The position numbers were made by a program, and so were the translations under genes. Positions 14,798 to 22,900 of a stretch of 43,565 nt of DNA are shown one piece after another. The notes beneath the pieces were generated by a model that saw only the letters and a list, made by a program, of their open reading frames with translations, had not been told where the DNA came from and did not search any database. The stretch's first letter is position 1, and the number at the start of each line of letters is the position of its first letter. The DNA comes from an uncultured Lachnospiraceae bacterium (lineage in GTDB: Bacteria > Bacillota > Clostridia > Lachnospirales > Lachnospiraceae): contig CALWLH010000077.1 of assembly GCA_944381475.1 (NCBI GenBank), positions 1 to 43,565 of the forward strand, given 5' to 3'.

Positions 14798-17146
14798 TTA
14801 CCCCTCCGGCTGCTCCAGCTCCTTCTTTAAAATAGGCTTTTTATGGCGCTTCTGCTCATAGAGAAGCGTGTCCGCATGGCTTAAAAGCTCGCCGATCTCA
14901 ACGGTATCCGTACACTGAAAGGGATATACTCCCACACTGGTATGAACCAGATAGGGCTTATCCCTGGTAAATTCCTCGTTGTACTCAGCGCAAACCCTCT
15001 CGATATGCTCCCTCAGCTCAGGGATGGTAATCTCCTCCTTCAGAAATGCGCATACTACAAACTCGTCCCCGCCAATACGTCCCACAATCTCTGTCTCTCC
15101 CAGAGCGCTCTTTAATATGGCTGCGGCGGAGCGTATGGCAAAATCTCCCTCCTCATGGCCGAAATGGTCATTGATCGTCTTCAGACTGTCCAGATCGGCA
15201 AAAACCATGATGGCCTTTGCATCGGCATTTTCCTCCTGCCGGAGTTTTTTTCGGACCTCCTCGTAGAAGCCCCGGCGGTTTAAACAGCCTGTAAGCTCGT
15301 CTGTCTTTGACAGATCACTGAGAAGCTGATTATTCTCACGGACTTCTATAAGACTCTGGCGAAGCTGCCGCTGCGTCACAGCCTGCTGCTTCATGAGAGT
15401 CAGAATCTTTAATGCGGCGCACAGCTGAACCGTCACAGACTGGATGTAGTGGAAGTATTCGTGCTCAATCTCACACATCAGCAGGCCATAATGCTCCTCA
15501 TTTGAAAACAGGGGAGATACCACCAGCGTGTACTGTCTGTCCTTAGGAATATAGGGATTGGAAAAAAGCTCATCCGGCCGGAGCATCTGCTTATCCTGGG
15601 GAAGCTGTATAGCCTCGGACTGATTATGGTAGGCCTTCAGGTAAAGCGTGTCCGGAAGCTTCCATCTGTCGTTCTTCCGGTTTATAACGGCGGGCTCATA
15701 GGCAATCAGATAGCTTGCGGTCATGTGCAGACGCTGCAGCTTGTCGATAACAGAAAAATAGCTCTGGTCATCATAAGAGTCAAATACCAGCATATCCCTG
15801 GTAATGGAATTGGTCTGCCAGGTCATAAAATAGTTGTCCGCCAGATTGTCCTTGCAGTATGCGCCATGGCGCTCCGCAATGATCCGGTATATCTGAATAA
15901 ACACCTGGCTCAGCAGACTATAATCCTCGGGGTTCTTCATATGCGCCATAAATGTCTTATGGATATATTCCAGCACCGTATAAAAATTGTCCACGCTGAT
16001 GTATGTAAAAAACTGAGCCGTAGCCATGGCATCGGTCATATTCAAAATATGTTCTCTTTTAGCGGCGTCATGGATACTGCCGGGTCTGACAAACGCACGC
16101 AGCTCCATGAGAAGCTGTACAAACTGCTCCTTTAAATATTCCGTTGTCTCGCTGTTTTGATAGCTGGAAAACAGGTAATCGCCGATCTCCCTTGCAAACT
16201 GTCCCGGGCTGTCGGCGATGCCCTCAAAGGAAATGGAGCGAAGTCTTGGATTGCCCTGACATCCGCAGGAATTTCTCAGAACCATATTGGAGGGAATCAG
16301 GGTATTGGTCAGCGTGCCGTTGGTCACATAATTCACCGCCTCGATCACAGCATTGTATCCAAGCTCCGCAGGGTCAGCCTTTACCGTGGTCAGATGGGGA
16401 ACCAGCTCCCCGGCCACTGGGTCATCGTCAAAGCCTGTCACCAGAATATCCCTGCCCGGACGTATTCCCCTGGCTTCCATCACCTGATATCCTGCTATAG
16501 CCATCTGGTCGTTGGCAAACACGATGGCATCCAGATCTGGATTTCTGTCCAGAAGCTCCTCCACCTTTGGCCCCACGTACTTGGAAAAATTACCGTAAAC
16601 CACACGGTTCTCATCATATTCTATATGATTCTTATCCAGCACGTCCCTGTAAACCTGAAGGCGCTCATTGGCATCGTCGCTGGTAAAGGGCCCGCTGACA
16701 TAGCCAATCTTTTTACAGCCATGGACAGTGATCAGATGCTGGATCGCCTCCTCCATGCCGGTTCTGTTGTCCAGGGTAATACAGGGATAATTTTCGATCT
16801 GAGCGGTGATGGTAATCACCGGCGTGCTGCCAAACTGCTTTAAAAACTTGATTTTGTCCTCCCTGTCAAGATGACTCCCAATGGTTCCGATCAATACCAG
16901 AAGCACATCAAATTTATTGTAGCAGGGAATGTCAAAAACCGTGTTATACTGATACTCGTATTCCGTCCGCAGCTTGTCCGCATACGCTGCGTCAATGTAG
17001 CGTCCCGGAAAGATCACCAGATTCACATCCGCCTGTCTGGCTCCGATAATTGCTCCCTCGCAGACAGAAGTATCAAAATCCTCCTCCAGATGGCTGACCA
17101 GCAGACCAACCTGTATACGCCTGCGGTTTGACTTGCTATCATCCAT
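14798..17146 (-). CDS. Soluble sugar-binding-like sensor with diguanylate cyclase domain
   Basis: A 782-residue protein. Residues about 10-290 resemble the periplasmic-binding fold of LacI-family regulators (IQVGLLVSHLEEDF, ACASCG-less hinge, FANDQMAIAGYQVMEARG, ILVTGFDDDP). However, the LacI helix-turn-helix is absent and there is no signal peptide or membrane helix, so the sensor is cytoplasmic. A long middle region of unknown fold follows. The C-terminal domain carries an intact GGDEF motif at 692-696 (GRIGGDEF), so c-di-GMP synthesis is expected. I see no RxxD inhibitory site in front of it. It begins 34 bases after metA on the same strand and may be co-transcribed. The ligand is unknown. 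Confidence 0.88.
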   Translation of the reverse strand: MDDSKSNRRRIQVGLLVSHLEEDFDTSVCEGAIIGARQADVNLVIFPGRYIDAAYADKLRTEYEYQYNTVFDIPCYNKFDVLLVLIGTIGSHLDREDKIKFLKQFGSTPVITITAQIENYPCITLDNRTGMEEAIQHLITVHGCKKIGYVSGPFTSDDANERLQVYRDVLDKNHIEYDENRVVYGNFSKYVGPKVEELLDRNPDLDAIVFANDQMAIAGYQVMEARGIRPGRDILVTGFDDDPVAGELVPHLTTVKADPAELGYNAVIEAVNYVTNGTLTNTLIPSNMVLRNSCGCQGNPRLRSISFEGIADSPGQFAREIGDYLFSSYQNSETTEYLKEQFVQLLMELRAFVRPGSIHDAAKREHILNMTDAMATAQFFTYISVDNFYTVLEYIHKTFMAHMKNPEDYSLLSQVFIQIYRIIAERHGAYCKDNLADNYFMTWQTNSITRDMLVFDSYDDQSYFSVIDKLQRLHMTASYLIAYEPAVINRKNDRWKLPDTLYLKAYHNQSEAIQLPQDKQMLRPDELFSNPYIPKDRQYTLVVSPLFSNEEHYGLLMCEIEHEYFHYIQSVTVQLCAALKILTLMKQQAVTQRQLRQSLIEVRENNQLLSDLSKTDELTGCLNRRGFYEEVRKKLRQEENADAKAIMVFADLDSLKTINDHFGHEEGDFAIRSAAAILKSALGETEIVGRIGGDEFVVCAFLKEEITIPELREHIERVCAEYNEEFTRDKPYLVHTSVGVYPFQCTDTVEIGELLSHADTLLYEQKRHKKPILKKELEQPEG

Positions 17147-17180
17147 TTTATACCCCCAAAAATGTTATCTGATAGAATGC

Positions 17181-18116
17181 TTATTTCCCGGCCCCATCCC
17201 CGCTGATGCTGCGAAGCTCATAGGGCGTGGTCTGATAAACGTAGAAATTGAGCCAGTTTGAATAGAGAAGCTGTCCCGTGGAACGCCATGTGACAATGGG
17301 GCGCTTCGTGGGATCATCCCCCGGGAAATAGTTTACGGGCACAAGCGGCTCCAATCCCTTTGCCAGGTCACGCTCATATTCCAGCTGAAGCGTATTGTAA
17401 TCATACTCCGGGTGGCATGTGACAAAGAAATGTCTGCTGTCGGTGGTCTTGACTATGGCAACCCCCGCCTCCGGTGAGGTGGCCATGATCTCCAGCTCAG
17501 GCACCCCAAGAATCTGCTCCTCCAGGATCTCTGTAGCTCTGGAATGAGGAGCGTAGAATACATCGTCGAAGCCTCTGAAAAGGGGGGAGCCATGTTTTCT
17601 GATCACGTGGGGATATACGCCGGAAAGCTTGGGCAGCCGATCCCTCTTCTGAATCCCGTAAAAATAGTATAAGCCTGCATATGCAGCCCAGCAAATGTGC
17701 ATGGTGGAGTGCACATGGGTCTTTCCCCACTCCATGATGGTGCAGAGCTCCTTCCAGTAATCCACCTTTTCAAAGGGAATAAAGTCCAGAGGCGCCCCGG
17801 TGATGATCATACCATCATAATTTCTGTCCTTGATCTCATCGAAGGTTTTATAGAACATATTCAAATGCCCCGCGTCCACATGGGTGGGGACATAGCTGGC
17901 AGTCTGCAAAAACTCTACCTCAATCTGCAGCGGCGTATTTGAGAGCTTCCGAAGAAGCTGCGTCTCAGTAACCTCCTTTGTGGGCATGAGATTTAAAATA
18001 AGCACGCTCAGAGGACGGATATCCTGGTGGAGCGCCCGATACTCCGTCATAACAAATATATTTTCACTTTCAAGTATCCCCTTTGCAGGTAATGCGTCAG
18101 GTATTTTAATTGGCAT
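17181..18116 (-). CDS. metA: Homoserine O-acyltransferase (MetA family)
   Basis: Activates homoserine at the start of methionine synthesis by transferring an acyl group from CoA. The 311-residue protein has the catalytic Cys142 in MHICWAAYAG, and the His and Glu of the triad in FVTCHPEYDY and nearby. Residue 111, which separates acetyl-CoA users (Glu) from succinyl-CoA users (Gly) in this family, is Asp (GAPLDFIPFE). An acidic residue there argues for acetyl-CoA, but this is inference. GGAGG lies ten bases before the start. The leader is too short and simple for a SAM riboswitch. Promoter at 18156-18184. Confidence 0.95.
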   Translation of the reverse strand: MPIKIPDALPAKGILESENIFVMTEYRALHQDIRPLSVLILNLMPTKEVTETQLLRKLSNTPLQIEVEFLQTASYVPTHVDAGHLNMFYKTFDEIKDRNYDGMIITGAPLDFIPFEKVDYWKELCTIMEWGKTHVHSTMHICWAAYAGLYYFYGIQKRDRLPKLSGVYPHVIRKHGSPLFRGFDDVFYAPHSRATEILEEQILGVPELEIMATSPEAGVAIVKTTDSRHFFVTCHPEYDYNTLQLEYERDLAKGLEPLVPVNYFPGDDPTKRPIVTWRSTGQLLYSNWLNFYVYQTTPYELRSISGDGAGK

Positions 18117-18155
18117 AATATAAAAGCCTCCATATAAAAATCATCTCTTTCTGTA

Positions 18156-18184
18156 ACTATATCACGTTTTTCAATAACCTGCAA
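18156..18184 (-). promoter_or_regulatory. Sigma-A promoter of metA
   Basis: TTGCAG (18179-18184) and TATAGT (18156-18161) on the minus strand, with a 17-base spacer. The leader is about 35-40 bases. No S-box is seen. Confidence 0.65.
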
Positions 18185-18239
18185 GAGCGATGCGATTTGA
18201 AATTCAATCTTCACAGCCTTTTGTCTTTTCCTTTTTCTC

Positions 18240-18268
18240 GTATATTTTTGCTTTTTATGTTCAAACTA
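18240..18268 (+). promoter_or_regulatory. Candidate forespore (sigma-G/F-like) promoter
   Basis: GTATA (18240-18244), a 17-base spacer, then CAAACTA (18262-18268) approximates the sigma-G pattern (GHATR, 17-18 bases, CATnnTA) with one mismatch. The genes downstream include spoVAA and spoVAB, forespore genes in Bacillus, which fits. A small hairpin (GCCTTT/AAAGGC, around 18285-18298) lies between it and the Shine-Dalgarno. Confidence 0.4.
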
Positions 18269-18315
18269 GCATTGAAAAAATAAAGCCTTTCAAAAGGCAT
18301 GTTTAAGGAGGAATT

Positions 18316-18609
18316 ATGTGTAAAAAATGTAAATGCGGGATTTGTCTGGCACTTCTGGCCGCAGCTGGCGTAATCATATGGATGCTGTACCAGCGCATCA
18401 GCCAGTCAAAGGAGATCAGCCATGACGGCAGCACACTGGTCAAGGATATGAAGACTGTGTACTCTGGAACCAAATGCGTTTGCGATGACGCGAAGCAGAT
18501 GGGAAAGGATATGATCAATGAAACCATGCAGATGAAGGATGAGCTTGCTAAGGAAGTAAAGGACGTAAAGAATGCCATCTGCGGCTGTGAGAAGAGCAAT
18601 GATCACTGA
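18316..18609 (+). CDS. 97-aa membrane-anchored cysteine-rich protein upstream of spoVAA
   Basis: Begins MCKKCKCGICLALLAAAGVIIWMLY: a Cys-rich N-terminus (four Cys in the first ten residues) followed by one membrane helix. The remainder is a charged, probably coiled helix with further cysteines (KCVCDD, ICGCEK) near the middle and end. AAGGAGG stands before the ATG. Its last codons overlap the spoVAA start by 11 bases, so the two are translated from one message. No family is recognised, although the layout resembles small YtxH-like membrane proteins. A role in the forespore or spore envelope is inferred from position only. Confidence 0.75.
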   Translation: MCKKCKCGICLALLAAAGVIIWMLYQRISQSKEISHDGSTLVKDMKTVYSGTKCVCDDAKQMGKDMINETMQMKDELAKEVKDVKNAICGCEKSNDH

Positions 18610-19231
18610 CGAAGAATTTAACCTGTATCTCCAGTTTGAACAAAACATTGCAATAAAGAAACAGACTGTGAAGCTTCGCGACGTTGCCGCCATATACTGC
18701 TCAGACGCCGCGAAGTCATCAAAAATCGATAATCTGATTATCGCGAAGCTCTCCAAAAAAGAACAGCAGAAGGTTCTGTCCGCACTGGAGATTGTAAAAA
18801 TCATTGGCTCCCAATGCCCCAATGCTTCCGTCACGGTATTTGGAGAGGATGATTTTATACTGACTCTGTCATCAGGAAAGAACGCCTCCCTGCTTGGGGA
18901 GCTTGCCCGTACCGCCCTGGTATGTCTGATCGTATTCTTCGGCGCCGCCTTCTCTGTTGCAACCTTTAACAACGATGTGGATATATCACTTTTATTTGAC
19001 CAGACTTTGGCGAGTCTCCACAGTCCCGGCGAGCTGCTGCCCTGGCTGCAGATCTCTTATTCCGCAGGTATTCCCCTGGGAATACTGATATTTTACAACC
19101 ACATATTCAGGCGGAAAATGTATAATGATCCAACACCCCTGGAGGTAGAGATGCGTCTGTATGAGCAGGAGGTGAACACCGCCTCCATTCTGAATGAGAG
19201 CAGAAAGGAGGAGGAAGATGTTCATAAATAG
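18599..19231 (+). CDS. spoVAA: Stage V sporulation protein AA
   Basis: A 210-residue protein from the ATG at 18599 (MITDEEFNLYLQFEQ). An in-frame codon further upstream exists, but this start gives the usual SpoVAA N-terminus. An N-terminal soluble domain (KLRDVAAIYCSD...) is followed by two membrane helices (LARTALVCLIVFFGAAFSVA and SAGIPLGILIFYNHIF) and a charged tail. In Bacillus, SpoVA proteins form the channel that moves Ca-dipicolinate into the spore and out on germination. It overlaps both the 97-aa gene and spoVAB. The spoVAC-D-E genes are not in this window. Confidence 0.88.
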   Translation: MITDEEFNLYLQFEQNIAIKKQTVKLRDVAAIYCSDAAKSSKIDNLIIAKLSKKEQQKVLSALEIVKIIGSQCPNASVTVFGEDDFILTLSSGKNASLLGELARTALVCLIVFFGAAFSVATFNNDVDISLLFDQTLASLHSPGELLPWLQISYSAGIPLGILIFYNHIFRRKMYNDPTPLEVEMRLYEQEVNTASILNESRKEEEDVHK

Positions 19232-19643
19232 ACTGCTGCTTCTTTTGATTGGCCTGGCCGGCGGTATGATTACCTCCGCCGGCATCGTGTCGCTGATCAA
19301 TGTAATAGGAATCATACCCCGACTGGCAGGTAAAACGCGCACCGCAAGCAGCATCCACATCTATGAGACCTGTATCATCCTCGGCGGAACAGTGGGCAAT
19401 CTCCAATTTATGTACATGGACAGGATAAGCATAAATCCTGTCCTCATTATCTCCTACAGCATCCTGCTGTCCCTGTTTTCAGGTATATATTTAGGCTGCC
19501 TGATTATGGCTCTGGCGGAAACACTGCAGATTATGCCCATCTATATAAAGCGGGCAAAGCTTAAGCATGGTCTGGCGGTTATGATCATCTTCTTTGCCCT
19601 TGGAAAATGCGTCGGCTCCCTTTGGTATTTCCTGCATGTCTAG
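19218..19643 (+). CDS. spoVAB: Stage V sporulation protein AB
   Basis: A 141-residue membrane protein starting MFINRLLLLLIGLAGG at 19218, where AGGAGGAGGAAG stands just upstream. Four hydrophobic segments are visible, with the family-like stretch SAGIVSLINVIGIIPRLAGKT in the first half. It overlaps the spoVAA stop by 14 bases. Its TAG stop shares the tetranucleotide CTAG with the stop of the convergent sigF gene, so no terminator can fit between them. SpoVAA and SpoVAB act together in dipicolinate handling. Confidence 0.9.
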   Translation: MFINRLLLLLIGLAGGMITSAGIVSLINVIGIIPRLAGKTRTASSIHIYETCIILGGTVGNLQFMYMDRISINPVLIISYSILLSLFSGIYLGCLIMALAETLQIMPIYIKRAKLKHGLAVMIIFFALGKCVGSLWYFLHV

Positions 19644-20359
19644 CTTTGACTCATCTGACGCATCCGGAGCAGAATCTTTTTTTCAAGTCTTGATACCTGA
19701 ACCTGACTGATGCCAAGCCTTGAAGCGATCTCAGACTGGGTACACTCCTCAAAGTAACGCATACGGATCAGCTTCTGTTCATCTTCGGATAACGCCTCCA
19801 GAAGCTCCTCCACCAGCATGTGGTTTAAGAGCTTTTCGTGCTCGTCACGCTCATCCGTCAGCTTTTCCTCCAGTGAAATCTCTCCCCCATCTCCCTGATA
19901 GATGGTCTGGTGCAGGGATTCCACTTGGGCATTTGCCTCAATAGCCATAAATATCTCTTCCTGAGAAAGCTCTGTAGCTGCCGCCAGCTCCCCGATGGTG
20001 GCATCCCGCCCCAGGCTTTTTGACAGGTTCTCCCTTGCCTGGTAAAGCTTCCACCCGTTTTCCTTCAGGGAACGGCTGACCTTCACCATGCCGTCATCTC
20101 TCAGGAACCGTTTAATCTCCCCTGTAATCATGGGAACCGCATAGGTTGAAAACTGCAATCCAAGGCTCAGGTCAAATTTATCGATGGCCTTGATCAATCC
20201 CACGCTTCCAATCTGAAACAGATCCTCTGGCTCATATCCCCTGCCGTAAAACCTTTTTACAATACTCCAGACCAGACCCAGGTTTTCCTCCACCAGTGTA
20301 TTTCGCGCCTGCTTATCTCCTTCGTGGGCTGCTGTAACCAGACTGGCAATGGATTCCAT
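19640..20359 (-). CDS. sigF: RNA polymerase sporulation sigma factor F
   Basis: A 239-residue sigma-70 family factor that starts the forespore programme. Region 2 has EPEDLFQIGSVGLIKAIDKFD. Region 3 follows at IKRFLRDDGMVKVSRSL. Region 4 ends ECTQSEIASRLGISQVQVSRLEKKIL. The RNP core-binding features of SigF/SigG are present. The gene order spoIIAA-spoIIAB-sigF identifies it as SigF rather than SigG. It begins six bases after spoIIAB and ends in the CTAG shared with spoVAB. Confidence 0.95.
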   Translation of the reverse strand: MESIASLVTAAHEGDKQARNTLVEENLGLVWSIVKRFYGRGYEPEDLFQIGSVGLIKAIDKFDLSLGLQFSTYAVPMITGEIKRFLRDDGMVKVSRSLKENGWKLYQARENLSKSLGRDATIGELAAATELSQEEIFMAIEANAQVESLHQTIYQGDGGEISLEEKLTDERDEHEKLLNHMLVEELLEALSEDEQKLIRMRYFEECTQSEIASRLGISQVQVSRLEKKILLRMRQMSQS

Positions 20360-20365
20360 GGGCGC

Positions 20366-20815
20366 CTACCTTTCAGACAGCATTTTTTTCATCCAGACAG
20401 TGGTGCCCTCACCCGGCGCGGATGCAACCCGAAGCTCGCTCATAAACGCCTGCATAAGGGTAAAGCCCATACCGGAGCGCTCTCCGCTCGCATCACCGGA
20501 GTAAAAAGCCTCCATCGCTTTTGGCACATCCTCTATTCCGCATCCCTCATCCCTGATCCTGATTGTGACACAATCCTCGTAAAGAGCCAGCTCCATAAGA
20601 ACCTGTCCCTGGCCGCATTCCTGATCTTTCACCCCGTATCCATGAATGATGCTGTTGGTTACCGCCTCGGAAATGGCGGTTTTGATATCCTCCAGCTCCT
20701 CCAGTGTGGGATCCGCCTGTACCAGGAATGCCGAAGCCACCATACGGGCAAGAGCCTCATTGCCCGAACGGCTGTCAAACGAAACGCTCATGCTGTTTTT
20801 CATATTCTCACTCAT
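20366..20815 (-). CDS. spoIIAB: Anti-sigma F factor and serine kinase SpoIIAB
   Basis: A 149-residue GHKL-fold protein that holds SigF inactive and phosphorylates SpoIIAA. ATPase boxes are seen as SEAVTNSIIHGYG (N box), IRDEGCGIEDV (G1) and RSGMGFTLMQAFM (G2). It is the second gene of the spoIIA operon, with 15 bases from spoIIAA and 6 to sigF. Confidence 0.95.
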   Translation of the reverse strand: MSENMKNSMSVSFDSRSGNEALARMVASAFLVQADPTLEELEDIKTAISEAVTNSIIHGYGVKDQECGQGQVLMELALYEDCVTIRIRDEGCGIEDVPKAMEAFYSGDASGERSGMGFTLMQAFMSELRVASAPGEGTTVWMKKMLSER

Positions 20816-20830
20816 CTGCTTCCCCTTCCA

Positions 20831-21169
20831 TCACGCCTCAATCTTTTCAGCACGCTCCACCACCTGGTATACACCGGACATGCGAAGCAGCCGTTCCACA
20901 CGCCGGCTCTCACCGCTTACATAGACGGTTCCGCCCAGCGCCCGCATACGCCGGCACCTGCCAAGGATGACCCCTATCCCGGAGCTGTCGCAAAAGCTTG
21001 TCTGCTTAAAGTCAAACACCATATAGCGGATGGGCCTTTTTGCATATTCTGCAAGGAGCGCCTCCGTATCCTCTCTGATGGTTCTGCTGCTGTGGTTGTC
21101 CACCTCCTTTGGAAGATAAATCACAATGCAGTCCCCGTTCACCTCATATCTGACTGTATCTGCTTCCAT
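20831..21169 (-). CDS. spoIIAA: Anti-sigma F factor antagonist SpoIIAA
   Basis: A 112-residue STAS-domain protein. In its unphosphorylated form it frees SigF from SpoIIAB. The phosphoacceptor serine is in the motif FCDSSGIGVILG. GAGGTGATG precedes the start codon. In Bacillus this operon is read by sigma-H. In the 76 bases upstream I see only the neighbouring gene's terminator and a GAAT-containing stretch, not a convincing sigma-H promoter. Confidence 0.95.
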   Translation of the reverse strand: MEADTVRYEVNGDCIVIYLPKEVDNHSSRTIREDTEALLAEYAKRPIRYMVFDFKQTSFCDSSGIGVILGRCRRMRALGGTVYVSGESRRVERLLRMSGVYQVVERAEKIEA

Positions 21170-21198
21170 CTCATCACCTCTGATTCAATTATAAAAAC

Positions 21199-21230
21199 GA
21201 GCCTCTCATATATTTATTCATGAGAGGCTC
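21199..21230 (-). terminator. Terminator between the TPR gene and spoIIAA
   Basis: GAGCCTCTCAT (21199-21209) and ATGAGAGGCTC (21220-21230), perfect 11-bp stem, followed on the minus strand by GTTTTTATAA. It isolates the spoIIA operon from the gene upstream. Confidence 0.85.
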
Positions 21231-21245
21231 AAAATATGCATATCT

Positions 21246-22721
21246 TTATTCAATTACGTCATTACCCGAGGATTCCGGCAGGGGACCGGGCATTTCGGCG
21301 GTGAGTCCCTCCAGCGCATCCCCTTCAGCAATTTCTGGCACAGTAAGGTCGCTGTGAATGCTTAACAGGCTGTTCAGACGCGCAGCCGAGTTCTGGGTCC
21401 AGGGATCATCCGGAAAATGGACGATTCCATACTGATAGTAATAGGCTCCCTGGGAAATATCCCCTGAAACCTCATGGGAAAGTCCTATATAATACAGAAT
21501 CCTTGCATCCGCTCCATTAATCTGACAGGACAATTCAAACATGCGCAGCGCCCGCTGGTAATCCCCCGTGTCCGCATATTCTGTTCCGCGGTAGAAGCTT
21601 CTATTACCCATATTATCCTGATAATCGTTGCGCAGACGCTGATAGATACTCTGATACAGCTCGTCATCCACATCCGGATCTAAAAGAGCAATCTCCTCAA
21701 TGATCGTTTCCACATCATTGTTTATATATGCCACAAGCACAGGCAGAAGCTCCTCATAGCTGAAAACATCCTCAGAAACCTCATCCCTGTTGTTTTCATC
21801 CTCGAGAATGGAAATCTGCTCCCTTAAACGATCCAGATCCGCCGAGTAGTCAACAATCTGCCCCTGAAGGGAACTGATGCTCCCCTCATAGCTTTCAAGA
21901 GCTGCGCGGTTTTTCTCCTGCTCCTGCACACGCACAGTGGGCACAACAATATAATATATCAGTCCGGCTCCAAGAATCAGGCCGATCATAATGTATAGCA
22001 CATACATGAAATAGGAGCCATACTCCCTGCTGTTCTGTGGAATGATGACATCCCCTTCGGGAGGCGTCTCCACTGCATCCACCACGGCCTGACGGATGGA
22101 GCTGTCCTTTCCCACTGCCCGCCTCTCCTCAAGCGCCTTCATGTAGCGCCTGGTCGTGGGATCTCCCCGGTCGGTCTTGTTGCACTGGCGCAAAAGCTTC
22201 TGGGCACGGTTAAAGTACCCATCCTGCATATACAAAAGAGCCATCAGCTGCCTTGCCCGAAGGATCTGATAAGAGCGCCCCATCAGCTGCTTCATCTGTA
22301 TAAGCGCCAGATCCCTGCTGTTCAGCTTTAAATAGATCAGGGCCTGATTGTACCGCTTAACGGAGCCGCTTATGGAGCTCATATCCTTTTCTATACGATG
22401 GAGATATTCGGACGCAGGATTATCCTCCATTTGAAAGTTTTCGCTCAAAACCCATTCCCGAACAGCCTCCGCAGGAGTTCCCAGCTCATAATATATGAGC
22501 CCAAGAAGATTCCTGGCCTGAATGTGCTCCTTATAAAGCTGCAGGCACTGGCGCAGGTAATTTTTAGCCCCGGTCAGGTCGCGCTGATTAGCCTTCTCCA
22601 GCCCCAGATTATACAGGTGGTTGGAACTATATATGATTTTTTTATACAAACGCACATCTGTACCGCATTTTAAGCATACATCCTGCCTGGTAAGCTGTGC
22701 CTGGCAATGAAAACATCTCAC
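21246..22721 (-). CDS. Zinc-ribbon and TPR membrane protein
   Basis: A 491-residue protein. An N-terminal zinc ribbon (CFHCQAQL...CLKCGTD) is followed by tetratricopeptide-like helices (about 30-200: LYNLGLEKANQRDLTGAKNYL, ARQLMALLYMQDGYFNRAQKLL). Next comes a proline-rich spacer, one membrane helix near residue 245 (YFMYVLYIMIGLILGAGLIYY) and a coiled coil. An outside domain with more TPR units (YQRALRMFELSCQIN, ARILYYIGLSHEVSGD) ends the protein. The soluble TPR part and zinc ribbon are therefore inside and the second TPR domain outside. The function is unknown; scaffolds of this kind often organise envelope or sporulation complexes. GGGAGG precedes the start, 16 bases after the 47-aa gene. 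Confidence 0.85.
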   Translation of the reverse strand: MRCFHCQAQLTRQDVCLKCGTDVRLYKKIIYSSNHLYNLGLEKANQRDLTGAKNYLRQCLQLYKEHIQARNLLGLIYYELGTPAEAVREWVLSENFQMEDNPASEYLHRIEKDMSSISGSVKRYNQALIYLKLNSRDLALIQMKQLMGRSYQILRARQLMALLYMQDGYFNRAQKLLRQCNKTDRGDPTTRRYMKALEERRAVGKDSSIRQAVVDAVETPPEGDVIIPQNSREYGSYFMYVLYIMIGLILGAGLIYYIVVPTVRVQEQEKNRAALESYEGSISSLQGQIVDYSADLDRLREQISILEDENNRDEVSEDVFSYEELLPVLVAYINNDVETIIEEIALLDPDVDDELYQSIYQRLRNDYQDNMGNRSFYRGTEYADTGDYQRALRMFELSCQINGADARILYYIGLSHEVSGDISQGAYYYQYGIVHFPDDPWTQNSAARLNSLLSIHSDLTVPEIAEGDALEGLTAEMPGPLPESSGNDVIE

Positions 22722-22737
22722 AGGGCTGCCTCCCGCA

Positions 22738-22881
22738 CTATTCCTTCGCTGAAGCTTCCTCCAGCATCTGCTTCATAATATCCGTCAAATCCACCAGAGG
22801 CTCACCGTTAATTATATCCGCAGCGTCCTCCACCTCCGCAATCGGCTTGAATTTAGCCAGCTCTTCCTCAAAATTCAACAT
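22738..22881 (-). CDS. 47-aa acidic protein between the ATP-grasp and TPR genes
   Basis: Starts MLNFEEELAKFKPIAEVEDA and ends MLEEASAKE. It is soluble, acidic and largely helical, with no cysteine or membrane segment. GGGAG lies upstream. Gaps of 19 and 16 bases to its neighbours and a shared strand point to one operon. No family is recognised. It may be a small partner of the ATP-grasp enzyme or of the TPR scaffold. Confidence 0.6.
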   Translation of the reverse strand: MLNFEEELAKFKPIAEVEDAADIINGEPLVDLTDIMKQMLEEASAKE

Positions 22882-22900
22882 AAAACTACTCCCAATCCTG

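Noticed and set aside
18117-18240. Possible SAM riboswitch before metA
   Set aside because: The promoter sits about 40 bases from the start, leaving no room, and no S-box core or terminator is present.
20324-21223. 299-codon plus-strand frame opposite the spoIIA operon
   Set aside because: Antisense to three well-identified sporulation genes, composition unlike a protein-coding gene.
21170-21245. Sigma-H promoter before spoIIAA
   Set aside because: A GAAT-containing stretch exists but no -35-like partner at the right distance; evidence too weak to annotate.
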